A DNA stretch of 64,000 nt from Methylobacterium sp. GXS13 (GTDB lineage: Bacteria > Pseudomonadota > Alphaproteobacteria > Rhizobiales > Beijerinckiaceae), in contig NZ_LKKO01000025.1 in assembly GCF_001455965.1 (NCBI RefSeq), forward strand, positions 124,001 to 188,000, written 5' to 3'. Positions 52,665 through 62,435 of this stretch are shown here, piece after piece; within the stretch, counting starts at the first letter, position 1, and every line of letters starts with the position of its first letter. Both the position numbers and the translations under genes were made by a program. The notes beneath the pieces are model-generated. The model searched no databases. It saw nothing but the letters and a program-made list of their open reading frames with translations, and was not told the DNA's origin.

Positions 52665-52814
52665 ATGAAGCGCATCATCCTCATCAGCATCTTCGTCGTC
52701 CTGTTCGCCGCGATCGTCGCGATCGTCGGCCGCTGGTCGATGGTCACGCCTATCAACCCGGCCGTGTCTCCGGATTCCTCCGCGACGCCGAACCCGACCG
52801 GTCAGCGGAAGTGA
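52665..52814 (+). CDS. 49-residue single-helix membrane protein
   Basis: MKRIILISIFVVLFAAIVAI begins a single transmembrane helix; the rest is a Pro/Ser-rich tail. Convergent with the protease gene. Unknown. Confidence 0.5.
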   Translation: MKRIILISIFVVLFAAIVAIVGRWSMVTPINPAVSPDSSATPNPTGQRK

Positions 52815-52832
52815 GCATCCCCGCCGGCGCGC

Positions 52833-53672
52833 TCACTCGCGCCCGCCGGCACCGGCCCGACCGCGGAGCGCCGACAGCAGGCCGCCCTCGAAGAGCAGGG
52901 CGGACCCGTAGTGGAACTCGATGTCGAAGCGGCTGCGCGAGTTCATCGCCAGGGACGCGCTCTGCAGGGCGATGAGCCGGCCCGCCTCGTCGAACAGGCC
53001 TGAGCCCGAGCCGCCGTAGCCGTCGTTGCAATCGTGGCGCGCGCGGCGGATCGCGTCCTCGGTCGGCGGATCGATCCGCCGGATGGCGCAGCGCTCGAGG
53101 CTGCTGGGCCCGCGATAATTGCTATGGCCCGCCGGGGACACCATGGTCACCGGCAGGGCAATGTCCCCGACCGGCAGGTCGGGCGGCTCCGGCAGGGGCT
53201 GCGGGACGGCGTCGGCCGGTCGGTGAAGGCGCAGGATCGCCCAATCGTCGGTGATGTGCAGGCTGTCGGCGCCGGGCGCGGGTCCGAGCACCAGGCTGTC
53301 CGGGTCGAAATCGTAGTTGCGGCCCCCGATCTGGAAATAGCAATCGGCCACCGCGCGCGTGGCCGCGAGACGGCGATCGCGGAAATTGTGCGCGTTCAGC
53401 ACCACGGTCGAGCGATCGGCGATCAGCCACGCCGCGGCGGCCTTCTGCGGGACCCCATCCGGATTGCGGCACCACAGGATGCCGGCGCCGCGGAATCGGT
53501 CGAAATCGGCCCCGGTCAGGTCGCGGCGCCCGTCCTGCGGGTAGAGCGCCGCAAGGCGCTGATCCGGCGGGGCGCGGTCCTCGCCCCGGGCGGCTCCCGC
53601 GAGGACGAGCAGGGCGGCGAGCGGCAGGAGCCGCCGCCAGGCCGACCGGATGGGCTCTTCGGTGACCGGCAT
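52833..53672 (-). CDS. Secreted trypsin-like serine protease
   Basis: 279 residues from the ATG at 53672. Hydrophobic signal region (LLPLAALLVLAGAARG). Catalytic triad candidates: His in VLNAHNFRDR, Asp in DDWAILRLHRP, and Ser in GYGGSGSGLFDEAG. The Ser motif GSGSG deviates from GDSGG, so this is a divergent chymotrypsin-fold protease (S1-like). It lies upstream of mxaF, on the opposite strand. Confidence 0.78.
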   Translation of the reverse strand: MPVTEEPIRSAWRRLLPLAALLVLAGAARGEDRAPPDQRLAALYPQDGRRDLTGADFDRFRGAGILWCRNPDGVPQKAAAAWLIADRSTVVLNAHNFRDRRLAATRAVADCYFQIGGRNYDFDPDSLVLGPAPGADSLHITDDWAILRLHRPADAVPQPLPEPPDLPVGDIALPVTMVSPAGHSNYRGPSSLERCAIRRIDPPTEDAIRRARHDCNDGYGGSGSGLFDEAGRLIALQSASLAMNSRSRFDIEFHYGSALLFEGGLLSALRGRAGAGGRE

Positions 53673-54054
53673 TTCGGTGGCCAAGAGCACTCCGGACCGT
53701 CTCAAGCCCATCAGGCAGCCCCGAAGATTGAAGGCCGCGCTCGAAGCTGGCCGGGAACACAGTTTTGGGCGGGCGCCGGAGGGCGGTCAAGTCGGCAGCG
53801 GGTATTCCGGCCTTCCCGTCTGGCATTGCCGAATTATCCCGATAACAAATGTCAGCTTGCCTGAAGACATCGTCGGGCATTGGCGCATAAAACTGAAAGG
53901 TGACAAGATCTTAATAAGCAGATCATAAAGGTCGAATGTCTCTAAGTCGTAAGTAAATCTGACTATCGATGCGACTGGCCTCGATCGATCTTGCACTGCG
54001 AAAATCAATAGCTGCGATGCCGCGAGGCGGAGCGGCCTGGCGAGGAGATGCATC
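53673..54054. promoter_or_regulatory. mxaF upstream regulatory region
   Basis: About 380 bp with an AT-rich stretch at 53880-53960, in contrast to its surroundings, and a GAGGAG Shine-Dalgarno 8 bp before the mxaF ATG. The mxa operon promoter should lie here. I cannot point to exact -35/-10 boxes. Confidence 0.5.
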
Positions 54055-55938
54055 ATGAGAAGCCTAGCGGGTTCCGTCTCGGTCCTGGCGATCCTGGCAC
54101 TGGGGCCGGTCGGCCTTGCCGGAGCGGCTTTCGCCAACGACAAGCTCATCGAGCAGTCGAAGAGCGACGAAAACTGGGTGATGCCCGGTAAGAACTACGA
54201 CTCGGACAATTACAGTGCTCTGACGCAGATCAACAAGAGCAACGTCAAGCAGCTCAAGCCGGCCTGGACCTTCTCGACCGGCCTGCTCAACGGCCACGAG
54301 GGCGCGCCCCTGGTCGTCGACGGCAAGATGTACGTCCACACCTCGTTCCCGAACAACACCTTCGCGCTCGATCTCGACGATCCGGGCAAGATCCTGTGGC
54401 AGGACAAGCCCAAGCAGAACCCGGCCGCCCGCTCGGTCGCCTGCTGCGACCTCGTCAACCGCGGGCTGGCCTACTGGCCCGGCGACGGCAAGACCCCGGC
54501 GCTGATCCTGAAGACCCTGCTCGACGGCAACGTCGTGGCGCTGAACGCGCAGACCGGCGAGACGGTGTGGAAGGTCGAGAATTCCGACATCAAGGTCGGC
54601 TCGACGCTCACCATCGCCCCCTACGTGGTGAAGGACAAGGTGATCATCGGCTCCTCGGGCGCCGAGCTCGGCGTACGCGGCTACCTAACCGCCTACGACG
54701 TGAAGACCGGCGCTCAGGTCTGGCGCGCCTACGCCACCGGCCCGGACGAGGATCTGCTGCTCGCCAAGGACTTCAACATCAAGAACGCCCATTACGGCCA
54801 GAAGGGCCTGGGCACCTCCACCTGGGAGGGCGACGCCTGGAAGATCGGCGGCGGCACCAACTGGGGCTGGTACGCCTACGACCCGGGCACGAACATGATC
54901 TACTTCGGCACCGGCAACCCGGCGCCGTGGAACGAGACCATGCGTCCGGGCGACAACAAGTGGACGATGACGATCTTCGGCCGCGACGTCGACACCGGCG
55001 AGGCGCATTTCGGCTACCAGAAGACGCCCCACGACGAGTGGGACTACGCCGGCGTCAACGTGATGATGCTGTCCGAGCAGAAGGACAAGGACGGGAAGAT
55101 GAGGAAGCTCCTCACCCATCCCGACCGCAACGGCATCGTCTACACCCTCGACCGGACGGACGGTTCGCTGGTCTCGGCCAACAAGATGGACGACACGGTC
55201 AACGTGTTCAAGTCGGTGGACCTGAAGTCCGGCGCGCCGGTGCGCGACCCGGAATACGGCACCCGGATGGATCACCTCGCCAAGGACATCTGTCCCTCGG
55301 CGATGGGCTACCACAACCAGGGGCACGATTCCTACGATCCGAAGCGCCAAGCCTTCTACATGGGCATCAACCACATCTGCATGGATTGGGAGCCCTTCAT
55401 GCTGCCCTACCGGGCGGGTCAGTTCTTCGTCGGCGCGACGCTGAACATGTATCCGGGCCCGAAGGGTGACCGGCAGAACTACGAGGGTCTCGGCCAGATC
55501 AAGAGCTACAACGCCATCACCGGCAAGTTTAACTGGGAGAAGATGGAGCGCTTCGCCGTCTGGGGCGGCACCACCGCCACCGCCGGCAACATCGTCCTGT
55601 ACGGAACGCTCGACGGCTTCATCAAGGCGCGCGACTCGGACAACGGCGACCTCCTCTGGAAGTTCAAGCTGCCGTCCGGGGCGATCGGCTACCCGATCAC
55701 CTACACCCACAAGGGGACCCAGTACGTCGCCATCTACTACGGCGTCGGCGGCTGGCCGGGCGTGGGCCTGGTGTTCGACCTGCAGGATCCGACCGCCGGT
55801 CTCGGCGCGGTGGGCGCCTTCAAGAAGCTCGCCAACTACACCCAGATGGGCGGCGGCGTGGTCGTGTTCTCGCTGGACGGCAAGGGTCCCTACGACGACC
55901 CGAATGTCGGCGAGTACGCGCAGCACGCCGCCAAGTAA
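54055..55938 (+). CDS. mxaF: PQQ-dependent methanol dehydrogenase large subunit (calcium type)
   Basis: 627 residues; signal peptide of 27 residues, mature start [10 protein letters not shown]. In mature numbering the adjacent-Cys pair is Cys103-Cys104, calcium ligands Glu177 and Asn261, catalytic Asp303 (TPHDEWD). The residue two after Asp303 is Ala (YAGVN), as in calcium-dependent MxaF; lanthanide XoxF enzymes have Asp there. The beta-propeller Trp repeats ([14 protein letters not shown]) are present. It oxidises methanol to formaldehyde in the periplasm and passes electrons to cytochrome cL. First gene of the mxa operon. Confidence 0.98.
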   Translation: MRSLAGSVSVLAILALGPVGLAGAAFANDKLIEQSKSDENWVMPGKNYDSDNYSALTQINKSNVKQLKPAWTFSTGLLNGHEGAPLVVDGKMYVHTSFPNNTFALDLDDPGKILWQDKPKQNPAARSVACCDLVNRGLAYWPGDGKTPALILKTLLDGNVVALNAQTGETVWKVENSDIKVGSTLTIAPYVVKDKVIIGSSGAELGVRGYLTAYDVKTGAQVWRAYATGPDEDLLLAKDFNIKNAHYGQKGLGTSTWEGDAWKIGGGTNWGWYAYDPGTNMIYFGTGNPAPWNETMRPGDNKWTMTIFGRDVDTGEAHFGYQKTPHDEWDYAGVNVMMLSEQKDKDGKMRKLLTHPDRNGIVYTLDRTDGSLVSANKMDDTVNVFKSVDLKSGAPVRDPEYGTRMDHLAKDICPSAMGYHNQGHDSYDPKRQAFYMGINHICMDWEPFMLPYRAGQFFVGATLNMYPGPKGDRQNYEGLGQIKSYNAITGKFNWEKMERFAVWGGTTATAGNIVLYGTLDGFIKARDSDNGDLLWKFKLPSGAIGYPITYTHKGTQYVAIYYGVGGWPGVGLVFDLQDPTAGLGAVGAFKKLANYTQMGGGVVVFSLDGKGPYDDPNVGEYAQHAAK

Positions 55939-56063
55939 CCCGCACCTGATCCGCGCGTCCGAGCGCGCGACCGCTCCGCCGCCCCCTCCGGGCGGCGGAG
56001 CCCCGGCTCGGCGAACCCCGCGCACGGGTCGCCCCCGACAAGCATCATTGAGGGAACGACACC

Positions 56064-56972
56064 ATGCCGCTTCTCGGCGGACTCCTTCGCGCGGCGACCT
56101 GCGCCGCGGCCCTGCTCGCCCTCGCGATCCCGGCCCAAAGGGCCTGGGCCCAGGAATCGGAAGCGCAGGCCATCCAGTCCGAGCCCGGCAAGGCCGCGGC
56201 CGCGCCCAAGGCCGACCCGTCCACCTTGCGGATCTGCGCCTCCGAGAAGCAGCCGCCGCTCTCCATGCGGGACGGGTCCGGGCTGGAGAACCGGGTCGCC
56301 GCCGCGGTCGCAGAGGCGATGGGGAAGAAACCCGTCTTCGTCTGGCTCGCCAAGCCGGCGATCTACCTCGTGCGCGACGGGCTGGAGAAGCGCACCTGCG
56401 ATGTGGTGGTCGGCCTCGACAGCGACGACCCGCGGGTGCTGACCACCAAGCCCTATTACCGCAGCGGCTACGTCTTCATCACCCGCGCCGACAAGGACCT
56501 CGACGTGAAGTCGTGGTCGGATCCGCGCCTCAAGACCGTCGACCACATGGTCGTGCCGCTGGGCTCCCCGGGCGAGGCGATGCTCAAGGATATCGACCGC
56601 TACGAGGAGGACATGGCCTACCTCTACTCGCTGGTCGGCTTCCGGGCGCCCCGCAACCAGTACACGCAGATCGACCCGGCCCGGATCGTCAGCGAGGTCG
56701 CCAACGACAAGGCGGATGTGGGCGTCGCCTTCGCCCCCGACGTGGCCCGCTACGTCAAGGACTCGGCCGTGCCGCTGCGCATGACCCTCGTCCCGAACGA
56801 CACGGTGAGCAGCGACGGCCGCAAGATGCCCCAGAGCTTCGACCAGTCCATGGGCGTGCGCCGGGACGACACGGCGCTCCGCGACGCCCTCGACGCCGCC
56901 ATCGTCAAGGCCAAACCGCAGATCGACGCCATCCTGAAGCAGGACGGCGTCCCGGTCGTGGCCACCAACTGA
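56064..56972 (+). CDS. mxaJ: MxaJ, methanol dehydrogenase accessory periplasmic protein
   Basis: 302 residues. Signal peptide MPLLGGLLRAATCAAALLAL. Solute-binding-protein fold (RICASEKQPPLSMRDGSGLE, VVVGLDSDDPRVLTTKPYYR, IVSEVANDKADVGVAFAPDV). MxaJ helps assemble or activate the dehydrogenase and is required in methylotrophs. Order mxaF-J-G-I is intact. Confidence 0.95.
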   Translation: MPLLGGLLRAATCAAALLALAIPAQRAWAQESEAQAIQSEPGKAAAAPKADPSTLRICASEKQPPLSMRDGSGLENRVAAAVAEAMGKKPVFVWLAKPAIYLVRDGLEKRTCDVVVGLDSDDPRVLTTKPYYRSGYVFITRADKDLDVKSWSDPRLKTVDHMVVPLGSPGEAMLKDIDRYEEDMAYLYSLVGFRAPRNQYTQIDPARIVSEVANDKADVGVAFAPDVARYVKDSAVPLRMTLVPNDTVSSDGRKMPQSFDQSMGVRRDDTALRDALDAAIVKAKPQIDAILKQDGVPVVATN

Positions 56973-57036
56973 CTCTCAGCGCGCACCGGCAGCGAACTGC
57001 TGCCGCGCGATCCAGTTCCCGCGAAGCGAAAGTAAG

Positions 57037-57630
57037 ATGACGAAGACCAAGCGTATCCGGTTGATGCTCCTGGCCGGCGCCGCCTCGGCGCTCTGTGCCG
57101 CCGCCGTGATGGCCCAGCCACAATCGGGGCCGCAGACCGGCCTCGTCTTCCGCAACACCATCACCGGGGAGCCGCTGGACCTCGCCGAAGGCAAGCCCGG
57201 CGGGCGCGACACCAAGGCGGTCCAGACCTTCTTCCAGACCGGCAAGAACCTCTACATCGACGACAAGGCGTGCCTGCGCAACGGTGAGAGCCTGTACCTG
57301 ACCTCCTGCTCCGGCTGCCACGGCCATCTGGCCGAGGGCAAGGTCGGGCCCGGCCTCAACGACAATTACTGGACCTATCCGGCCAACACCGACGATACCG
57401 GCCTGTTCGCGACGATCTGGGGCGGCGCCAACGGCATGATGGGCCCGCACAACGAAGATCTGAATCCGGACGAGGCGCTGCAGGTCATCGCCTGGATCCG
57501 GCATCTCTATACCGGCCCGGTCAAAGATGCCGCCTGGCTGACCGACGAGCAGAAGACGCACTACACGCCTTTCAAGGAAGGCGAGACCTTCGCCAAGGAC
57601 GCGCCCGGCCAGTGCAAGCCGCTGGAGTGA
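57037..57630 (+). CDS. mxaG: Cytochrome cL, electron acceptor of methanol dehydrogenase
   Basis: 197 residues. Signal peptide ending AAAVMAQ. One c-type haem motif CSGCH (Cys91, Cys94, His95) with the flanking GESLYLTSCSGCHGHLAEGK. The protein takes electrons from MxaF/MxaI and passes them to cytochrome cH. Third gene of the operon. Confidence 0.97.
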   Translation: MTKTKRIRLMLLAGAASALCAAAVMAQPQSGPQTGLVFRNTITGEPLDLAEGKPGGRDTKAVQTFFQTGKNLYIDDKACLRNGESLYLTSCSGCHGHLAEGKVGPGLNDNYWTYPANTDDTGLFATIWGGANGMMGPHNEDLNPDEALQVIAWIRHLYTGPVKDAAWLTDEQKTHYTPFKEGETFAKDAPGQCKPLE

Positions 57631-57716
57631 GCGTCCGCGCGGAGCAGCGCCCGGCCGAGCCGGCGCCAAAGAACGGCCCGTCGGGCCGCCCTGGGAGCGA
57701 ACGCAAGGAATCGACG

Positions 57717-58013
57717 ATGCGCAACAGAATCCTGATCACCGCCGCGATGTTGGCCGCGGGGGCGCTCGGCGCCCTGCCGGCGCTGGCCTATGACGGGCAG
57801 ACCTGCAAGGCCCCGGGCAATTGCTGGGAGCCCAAGCCCGGCTTCCCCGAGAAGGTCGCGGGGACGAAGTACGATCCGAAGCACGACCCCAAGGAGGTCG
57901 GCAAGCAGGCGGAATCCATCAAGATGATGGAAGAGCGCAATCGCAAGCGCATCGAGAACGCCAAGAAGACCGGCAAGTTCGAATACGACGTCAGCAAGAT
58001 CTCGGCGAACTGA
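57717..58013 (+). CDS. mxaI: Methanol dehydrogenase small (beta) subunit
   Basis: 98 residues from the ATG at 57717 with AAGGAA upstream. Signal peptide to ALA, mature start YDGQTCKAPGNCWEPKPGFP, and a basic helical end (EERNRKRIENAKKTGKFEYD). It wraps the large subunit in the alpha2-beta2 enzyme. Followed by a palindromic repeat before mxaR. Confidence 0.97.
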   Translation: MRNRILITAAMLAAGALGALPALAYDGQTCKAPGNCWEPKPGFPEKVAGTKYDPKHDPKEVGKQAESIKMMEERNRKRIENAKKTGKFEYDVSKISAN

Positions 58014-58035
58014 GTCGCAGAGATCCAAATCTATC

Positions 58036-58158
58036 CCTCATCCTGAGGTGCCCAGCGATCGAGGATCGCTGGGCCTCGAAGGAGGGCTCCAGAGATCGCA
58101 AAGGCTTCTGGAGGGCGCCTTCGAGGCTTCCGCCTCGCGGAAGCACCTCAGGATGAGG
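58036..58158. repeat. Nested palindromic repeat element between mxaI and mxaR
   Basis: Outer arms CCTCATCCTGAGGTGC (58036-58051) and GCACCTCAGGATGAGG (58143-58158) are perfect 16-bp inverted repeats. Inside are a second hairpin CCCAGCGATC-GAG-GATCGCTGGG and a third pair of arms, GCCTCGAAGG and CCTTCGAGGC. A REP/BIME-like element. Within the operon it could stabilise the mxaFJGI mRNA end or reduce readthrough to mxaR. Confidence 0.85.
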
Positions 58159-58283
58159 TCGAGGATAGGAAGCCGGCAGTCGACAGGCTTCCGGTCTTCG
58201 CTGCACCGCGCGCTGCCCAGCCGGTCGCGCACCTCGGTCCGGTCTCTCCCTGAGGTCGGCCGCCATGTCCCGGAACCAGCGCG

Positions 58284-59315
58284 ATGAACACGCTCCATCC
58301 CGGCGACGCCAAGCTCACCGATTGGCGGGCCTCGGCCGCCCGCTTCGAGGCGGAGGTCGCCAAGGCGGTGGTCGGCCAGGCGCGGATCATCCGCCTCGTC
58401 ACCACGGCGATCTTCGCCCGCGGCCACGTCATGCTGGAGGGCGATGTCGGCGTCGGCAAGACCACGCTGCTGCGCGCGGTCGCCCGGGCGCTCGGCGGCG
58501 CCTACGAGCGCGTCGAGGGCACGGTCGACATGATGCCGACCGACCTGATCTATCACACCTATCTGGCCGAGGACGGCCGCCCCCGGGTCGAGCCGGGGCC
58601 GGTCCTGCGCCGGGCCGAAGACCTGGCGGTGTTCTTCTTCAACGAGATCAACCGGGCGCGGCCGCAGGTCCATGCCCTGCTCCTGCGGATCATGGCCGAG
58701 CGCAGCGTCACGGCCTTCGCCCGGGAGTACCGGTTTCCCAACCTCCAGGTCTTCGCTGATCGCAACCGGGTCGAGCGCGAGGAGACCTTCGAGCTGCCCG
58801 CCGCCGCCCGCGACCGCTTCCTGATGGAGATCGGGATGGATGCTCCGCGGGACGCGGAGGCCCGGCGCGCGCTGGTGTTCGATCCGCGCTTCCACGACAC
58901 CGACCGGCTGATCGGCGCGGTTGCCGAGGGCGTGCTCGACCAGGCCCGCCTCGGCGCCATCGCGGCCTCGATCCAGGTGGCGATCCAGGCGTCGCCGGAG
59001 ATCGAGACCTACGTGGTCGGGCTCTGGGACGCGCTGGTGCGCCCGGCGGAGGCCGGGATCCGGCTCTCCGGGATCGACATGGCGACTCTGGTCCAGGGCG
59101 GCGCCTCGCCGCGCGGCCTCGCCTTCCTGGTCCGGGCCGCCCGGGTGCGGGCGTGGCTGGAGGGGCGGGACTGGCTCGTCCCGGAGGATGTCCGCGCGGT
59201 TTTCCCCGAGGTGATGGCGCACCGCATCTTCCTAGAGCCGGTGCACGAGATGCGCCGCGGCGAGATCGTCCCGGACCTGTGCCGGGCGGTGTTCGAGACG
59301 GTGCCGGCCCCATGA
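58284..59315 (+). CDS. mxaR: MoxR-family AAA ATPase
   Basis: 343 residues. Walker A GDVGVGKTTLL (about 54-61), Walker B VFFFNEINRARP (about 117-123), sensor and arginine-finger regions follow (SVTAFAREYRFPNLQVFADR). MoxR ATPases act as chaperones; with the VWA/DUF58 proteins encoded downstream it is needed for calcium insertion into methanol dehydrogenase. Its stop overlaps the start of mxaS (ATGA). Confidence 0.95.
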   Translation: MNTLHPGDAKLTDWRASAARFEAEVAKAVVGQARIIRLVTTAIFARGHVMLEGDVGVGKTTLLRAVARALGGAYERVEGTVDMMPTDLIYHTYLAEDGRPRVEPGPVLRRAEDLAVFFFNEINRARPQVHALLLRIMAERSVTAFAREYRFPNLQVFADRNRVEREETFELPAAARDRFLMEIGMDAPRDAEARRALVFDPRFHDTDRLIGAVAEGVLDQARLGAIAASIQVAIQASPEIETYVVGLWDALVRPAEAGIRLSGIDMATLVQGGASPRGLAFLVRAARVRAWLEGRDWLVPEDVRAVFPEVMAHRIFLEPVHEMRRGEIVPDLCRAVFETVPAP

Positions 59316-60169
59316 CCGGGGCGCCCTCGGCCGACATCATCTACCTGCCGCGCTGGCGCCCGAGGGGGCGTCGGTTCGGGGCGCATCGCGGCCAGGAGGC
59401 CGGTGGGCTGGGCACGTTCCGGGACCAGGTCCCGTTCCTGACCCTGCCGGATGCCCGCCGGATCGACCTGCGCGCCAGCCTGCGCGACCCGTTCGAGGGC
59501 GTGCATGTCCGGCGCTTCGAGATGCGCAACGCCGTCGAGGTCTGGGCGCTGATCGATCTCTCGGCCTCGATGCGCTTCCAGGGCGCCGGCGACCGTCTGC
59601 GTCTCGCGGCCGACCTCTGCGCCGGGCTCGCGGCCTCGGCGACCCGGATCGGCGACGGGTTGGGGGTGATCGGCTGCGACCGCGCCGTCCGGGCGGATCT
59701 CTACCTGCCGGCCACCCGCCGACGCGGGCCGGCCCTCGCCATGGCCGAGCGGATCGCGGCGGCGCGCTGCGAGGCCACCGGCGCCGAGGGGCTGCTGGAG
59801 GCCGCGCGCCTGCTGTTCGGCCGGCCGCGGCTGGTCTTCCTGGTCTCCGATTTCCGCTGGCCGCAGGCCCTGATCGGGCAGGTCTTCGCGGCGCTGGCGC
59901 TCCACGACACGGTCCCGGTGCTGCTCGCCGACAGCGCCGAGGATGCCGGCCTGCCGGATTGGGGCCTCGTCGAGCTCGACGATCTCGAAGGCGCGGGCCG
60001 CCGCCTCGTCTTCCTGCGCCCGGCCCTGAAGCGGCGCTGGATCGCCCGGGAGCAGGCCCGGCGCGACGCCCTGCGCAGCCTCGCCGCCGCGTCCTCGGCC
60101 CGGGCCCCGTTCCACCTGGTCGACCGCTTCAACGCCCAGGCGCTCACCCGCCACCTGCTGGCGACCTGA
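59312..60169 (+). CDS. mxaS: MxaS, DUF58/VWA-like maturation protein
   Basis: 285 residues. DUF58 region with a metal-site-like VWA motif (WALIDLSASMRFQG, residues about 70-85) and VFLVSDFRWPQALIGQVFAA. The family works with MoxR-type ATPases. Translationally coupled to mxaR. Confidence 0.92.
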   Translation: MTGAPSADIIYLPRWRPRGRRFGAHRGQEAGGLGTFRDQVPFLTLPDARRIDLRASLRDPFEGVHVRRFEMRNAVEVWALIDLSASMRFQGAGDRLRLAADLCAGLAASATRIGDGLGVIGCDRAVRADLYLPATRRRGPALAMAERIAAARCEATGAEGLLEAARLLFGRPRLVFLVSDFRWPQALIGQVFAALALHDTVPVLLADSAEDAGLPDWGLVELDDLEGAGRRLVFLRPALKRRWIAREQARRDALRSLAAASSARAPFHLVDRFNAQALTRHLLAT

Positions 60170-60202
60170 GATGACGGGGGCGCACACCAAAAGTCCCGGT
60201 TT

Positions 60203-60280
60203 CAAAAGGTCCGAGACCTTTTGCGGGTGCAGGGCGGAGCCCTGCGATCGGGCACAGCCCCAGGCATCAGGGCTCCGCCC
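60203..60280. repeat. Palindromic repeat at the 5' end of mxaA
   Basis: CAAAAGGTC-CGA-GACCTTTTG (60203-60223) is a perfect 9-bp hairpin, and GGGCGGAGCCCT (60232-60243) pairs with AGGGCTCCGCCC (60269-60280). It looks like an inserted intergenic repeat lying between an ATG coupled to mxaS (60171) and the signal-peptide ATG of mxaA (60318). Confidence 0.78.
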
Positions 60281-60317
60281 CGATACCCCGCCGAAGGGCT
60301 TCGCTCTTCGGAATCTC

Positions 60318-61205
60318 ATGATCTTGGCCTGCTGCGCGCTCCTTTCTCAGGCCGGCGCCGCTCTGGCGCAGGTGCGCTCCGTCGAGGTGCGGGTGCCCCG
60401 CGCCTTCGGGTATTTTCTGGGCGACCTGGTGCGGGCCCAGGCCGACATCGCGGTCGATCCCGGTTTCAGCCTGCAGCGCGCCTCCCTGCCGGCGCCGGGG
60501 CCGCTGACCTACTGGCTCGACCTGCGGGACATCACCGTCGAGGAGAGCCCCGGCCGGGTCCGGCTGCACCTCACCTACCAGAGCTTCTACGCGGCGCTCG
60601 ATGCCCGCCAGGTCGCGATCCCGGGCTTTTCCGTGTCGCTGGAGAGCGCGGCCGCCGGCGGTACCACTTCGGCCAAGGCCGAGATTCCCGGCTGGTCGCT
60701 CGGCGTCTCGCCCCTGCGGGAGGTCCAGCCTGAGAAGCACGACGACCCGGCCGAGTATCTGCGGCCGGACGGGCGCGTCCCCCGGCTCGACCCGGTGCCG
60801 GACCTGCGGGCCGCCCTCGTCGCCCTCGGGGCCGCCGTGCTGGCGCTGGCCGCCCTCGGCTATGATCGCGGCTGGTTCGCGAGGCCCGGGCGCCCCTTCG
60901 CCAGGGCCGCCCGGGCGGTGCGCCGGTTGGGCCGCGGGGGCGAGGGCGGCTACCGCGAGGCCCTACGCCTGATCCATCGCGGCCTCGACGAGACCGACGG
61001 CGGCCGGGTGCTGGCCGACGACCTCCCGGCCTTCCTCGACCGGCATCCGGCCTTCCGCCGGGAGGGTCCGGCGCTGGCCAGGTTCTTCGACGCCTCGCGC
61101 CGGGCCTTCTTCGGCCGCGAGATCGAGGCCGCCCGGGCGAGCCTGCCCTGGTCCGAGGTCGAGTCCGGCCTGCGTCGGCTCGCCGCCGCCGAGCGGGAGG
61201 CCTGA
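60318..61205 (+). CDS. mxaA: MxaA, methanol dehydrogenase maturation membrane protein
   Basis: 295 residues from the ATG at 60318, giving the signal peptide MILACCALLSQAGAALA. An in-frame ATG at 60171, 1 bp after mxaS, would add 49 residues coded by a palindromic repeat, so I judge it displaced. The periplasmic part (VRVPRAFGYFLGDLVRAQAD, YWLDLRDITVEESPGRVRLH) is followed by a membrane helix (AALVALGAAVLALAALGYD) and a cytosolic end. Needed, with MxaK and MxaL, for calcium insertion. Confidence 0.88.
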   Translation: MILACCALLSQAGAALAQVRSVEVRVPRAFGYFLGDLVRAQADIAVDPGFSLQRASLPAPGPLTYWLDLRDITVEESPGRVRLHLTYQSFYAALDARQVAIPGFSVSLESAAAGGTTSAKAEIPGWSLGVSPLREVQPEKHDDPAEYLRPDGRVPRLDPVPDLRAALVALGAAVLALAALGYDRGWFARPGRPFARAARAVRRLGRGGEGGYREALRLIHRGLDETDGGRVLADDLPAFLDRHPAFRREGPALARFFDASRRAFFGREIEAARASLPWSEVESGLRRLAAAEREA

Positions 61206-61208
61206 GCG

Positions 61209-62258
61209 ATGACGGTCGGATCGCTCGGGGTCGCATCGCCCGCCTGGCTGTGGCTGTTGCCGCTGGCGCTGCTGCCCCTCTTCGCCTCCGGGCGCCGGCG
61301 GGCCGCGGTCTCGGCCGTCGCCGCGGCCCCGGCCGATCCGGCCTCCCGCTGGATCGCCTGGCTGCTGCGGGGCGCGGGTGTGCTCGCGGTCAGTGGCCTG
61401 GTGGTGGCGCTGGCCGGCCCCTACGGCGCCGGCGCGCCGGTGACCCGCATCGGCATCGGCGCCCCGATCTCGATGCTGATCGACCGGTCCGGCAGCATGA
61501 ACGAGACCTTCGCGGGGCGGCAGCCCTCGGGCGCGGAGGAATCGAAGGCCGCCGCCTCCCGGCGCCTGCTGGCCGATTTCGTCGGCGCCCGGGCGCACGA
61601 CCTGTTCGCGGTCACGGCCTTCTCCACTGCGCCGATGCTGGTCATGCCGATGACCGACCGGCATGCGGCCGTGCGCGCCGCCATCGCGGCGATCGACCGG
61701 CCCGGCCTCGACTACACCAACGTCGCCCGCGGCCTCGCGATGGCGCTGTCGCAATTCGCCCCGGAGAGCAGCGGCTCCCGGGTCCTGCTGTTCATCTCGG
61801 ACGGGGCCGCGGTGATCGACCCGCGGGTGCAGGATGCCCTGCGCGCCGCTTTCACCAAGCTGCACCCGACCCTGTACTGGCTGTTCCTGCGCACCAAGGG
61901 CTCGCCCTCGATCCACGACCGGCCGGCCGGGGAGGACACCCCCCAGGCCGCCCCAGAGCGCCATCTCGACCTGTTCTTCAAGAGCCTCGGCGTGCCCTAC
62001 CGGGCCTTCGAGGCCGAAGGGGCCCCTGCGGTTGCCGACGCCATCGCACAGATCGCCGCCCTGGAGCGCAACCCGATCCCCTATACCGAGCCGCGCCCCC
62101 GCCGCGACCTGACCGGGTTCGCCTACGCGCTCGCCGGGCTCGGGCTTTTCTTGCTCGTCCTGGCGGCCCTCGCCGAGGCAGATTTTTTGGCGGCTCGGGT
62201 CGCGGGTGTCGCCGTGCCGGAGCGTGCGCCCGCGCCGGATATCCGGAGGGCGGCATGA
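61209..62258 (+). CDS. mxaC: MxaC, VWA-domain membrane protein
   Basis: 349 residues. Two N-terminal helices, a VWA domain with a complete MIDAS (LIDRSGSMNET, residues about 95-105; FISDGAAVIDPR), and a C-terminal helix (GFAYALAGLGLFLLVLAAL). Needed for methanol dehydrogenase maturation. Its stop overlaps an ATG (62255) that could have been the original mxaK start. Confidence 0.93.
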   Translation: MTVGSLGVASPAWLWLLPLALLPLFASGRRRAAVSAVAAAPADPASRWIAWLLRGAGVLAVSGLVVALAGPYGAGAPVTRIGIGAPISMLIDRSGSMNETFAGRQPSGAEESKAAASRRLLADFVGARAHDLFAVTAFSTAPMLVMPMTDRHAAVRAAIAAIDRPGLDYTNVARGLAMALSQFAPESSGSRVLLFISDGAAVIDPRVQDALRAAFTKLHPTLYWLFLRTKGSPSIHDRPAGEDTPQAAPERHLDLFFKSLGVPYRAFEAEGAPAVADAIAQIAALERNPIPYTEPRPRRDLTGFAYALAGLGLFLLVLAALAEADFLAARVAGVAVPERAPAPDIRRAA

Positions 62259-62435
62259 TGATGCGGTCCGGTATCCTCCTGGGCCTGCGCCGCGTGCCAC
62301 GGCGCTCGGTTCCATGCGGAACGCGGCGTGCGCTCCTCTCCTGCCGATCCCGTGCCGACTGGGGATCGATCATGCGTGTGGACTGCGGGGTGCCCACATC
62401 TTTGACGGAAGAGGGCAACGATCAAGGACACGCGC

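Noticed and set aside
54055..55938. XoxF (lanthanide) methanol dehydrogenase
   Set aside because: The residue two after catalytic Asp303 is Ala, not Asp, and mxaJ, mxaG, mxaI and maturation genes follow, so this is calcium-type MxaF.
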